The notes beneath the pieces are model-generated. The model saw nothing but the letters and a program-made list of their open reading frames with translations. It ran no database searches and was not told the origin of the DNA. A program made the translations under genes and the position numbers. 5,629 nt of DNA from positions 1 through 5,629 of the forward strand of contig JAIRKP010000031.1 in the NCBI GenBank assembly GCA_031260085.1. Direction: 5' to 3'. This DNA comes from Holosporales bacterium (GTDB taxonomy: Bacteria > Pseudomonadota > Alphaproteobacteria > RUG11792). This document shows positions 5,237-5,629 of the stretch, piece after piece. Position 1 is the stretch's first letter; the number at the start of each line of letters is the position of its first letter.

Positions 5237-5629
5237 TTAACAAGCATAATATTTTAACCAACGGGTATCTGTATCGAAAAGATTTCTGATATCTTGTATT
5301 CCGTTTTTCAACATTACCAATCTATCAAGGCCAACTCCAAAAGCAAAGCCGTATGCAGGCTGCTCGATTTTGCAAGCTTTAAAAACGTTGGGGTGAACCA
5401 TCCCAGCTCCAACAAGCTCTATCCATTTATTGCCATGTTCAGAAATAGTTAATTTTCCATCTTTAATGATGCATTTGCAATCGACTTCCATACCAGGTTC
5501 TGTAAATGGGAAGAAACTTGGTCTAAGCCTAATGACAACATTCTCAACCTCAAAGAAAAAGGCCATCAGCTTCTTTAACTCACTGCTTAAGTGCCCAATA
5601 TTAATTGGTTTTTGATCAACGACAAGTCC
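5237..5629 (-). CDS. pheS: Phenylalanyl-tRNA synthetase alpha subunit, C-terminal part (cut by window edge)
   Basis: PheS is the catalytic alpha chain of the alpha2-beta2 enzyme that charges tRNA-Phe; the core is a class II synthetase fold. The 130 codons visible continue past the ATG at 5566 to the right edge, opening with GLVVDQKPINIGHLSSELKK, a family-typical stretch, so that ATG is internal. Class II motif 2 is seen in RLRPSFFPFTEP with EVDC, followed by the GAGMVHPNV block and motif 3 in FAFGVGLDRLVMLKNGI. The family's usual TEPS reads TEPG here. The protein ends normally in RWLKYYAC and TAA. pheT, usually directly downstream, is not in the 5.2 kb that follow on this strand, so the two subunits are encoded apart unless pheT lies elsewhere upstream. 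Confidence 0.95.
   Translation of the reverse strand, partial: GLVVDQKPINIGHLSSELKKLMAFFFEVENVVIRLRPSFFPFTEPGMEVDCKCIIKDGKLTISEHGNKWIELVGAGMVHPNVFKACKIEQPAYGFAFGVGLDRLVMLKNGIQDIRNLFDTDTRWLKYYAC

Noticed and set aside
5043..5240. Plus-strand frame open for 65 codons between repeat copy 2 and pheS
   Set aside because: No start codon with a ribosome binding site, composition does not resemble a known protein, and it ends inside pheS.
5237..5566. ATG at 5566 as the start of a short protein
   Set aside because: The frame continues to the right edge with family-typical PheS sequence, so this methionine is internal.

Overview
The window is an AT-rich segment of a bacterial chromosome. It most resembles an intracellular alphaproteobacterium (Holosporales/Rickettsiales-like). 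That placement is inferred from the alphaproteobacterial look of the RecF, PssA, omega, GluRS, AcpS and PheS sequences, from weak Shine-Dalgarno sites, and from dispersed palindromic repeats. No tRNA, rRNA, CRISPR array, intact insertion sequence or phage gene is visible.

Layout, left to right. Positions 1-646 hold the N-terminal 215 codons of recF on the minus strand, running off the left edge. recF overlaps the 3' end of pssA (621-1403, minus). From about 1446 to 1763 lies a gene-free stretch with the pssA promoter, a roughly 130 bp two-hairpin repeat (copy 1) and a further 33 bp palindrome. A small minus-strand gene at 1764-1979 resembles a ribbon-helix-helix DNA-binding antitoxin, but has no visible toxin and possibly a frameshifted start. 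Then comes a compact minus-strand operon read rpoZ (4264-3917), gltX (3914-2523), acpS (2526-2146): a 2-nt gap between the first two genes and a 4-nt ATGA overlap between the last two. Its promoter is an extended -10 just upstream of rpoZ.

Divergent from the operon, on the plus strand, is an unrecognised helical ORF (4537-4899) without a ribosome binding site, probably a truncated remnant. Its last codons contain a 16-bp site (4870-4885) that matches the ParB-binding parS sequence TGTTCCACGTGGAACA at 15 of 16 positions. Copy 2 of the two-hairpin repeat starts about 20 bp later (4908). The C-terminal part of pheS enters from the right edge on the minus strand (5629-5237), with no pheT behind it.

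The recognised genes are housekeeping functions: phospholipid head-group synthesis (pssA), recombination and replication repair (recF), RNA polymerase (rpoZ), translation (gltX, pheS) and fatty-acid carrier activation (acpS). The unusual content is in the spacers: the parS-like chromosome segregation site, and a repeat family whose two same-strand copies bracket the whole rpoZ-gltX-acpS block.
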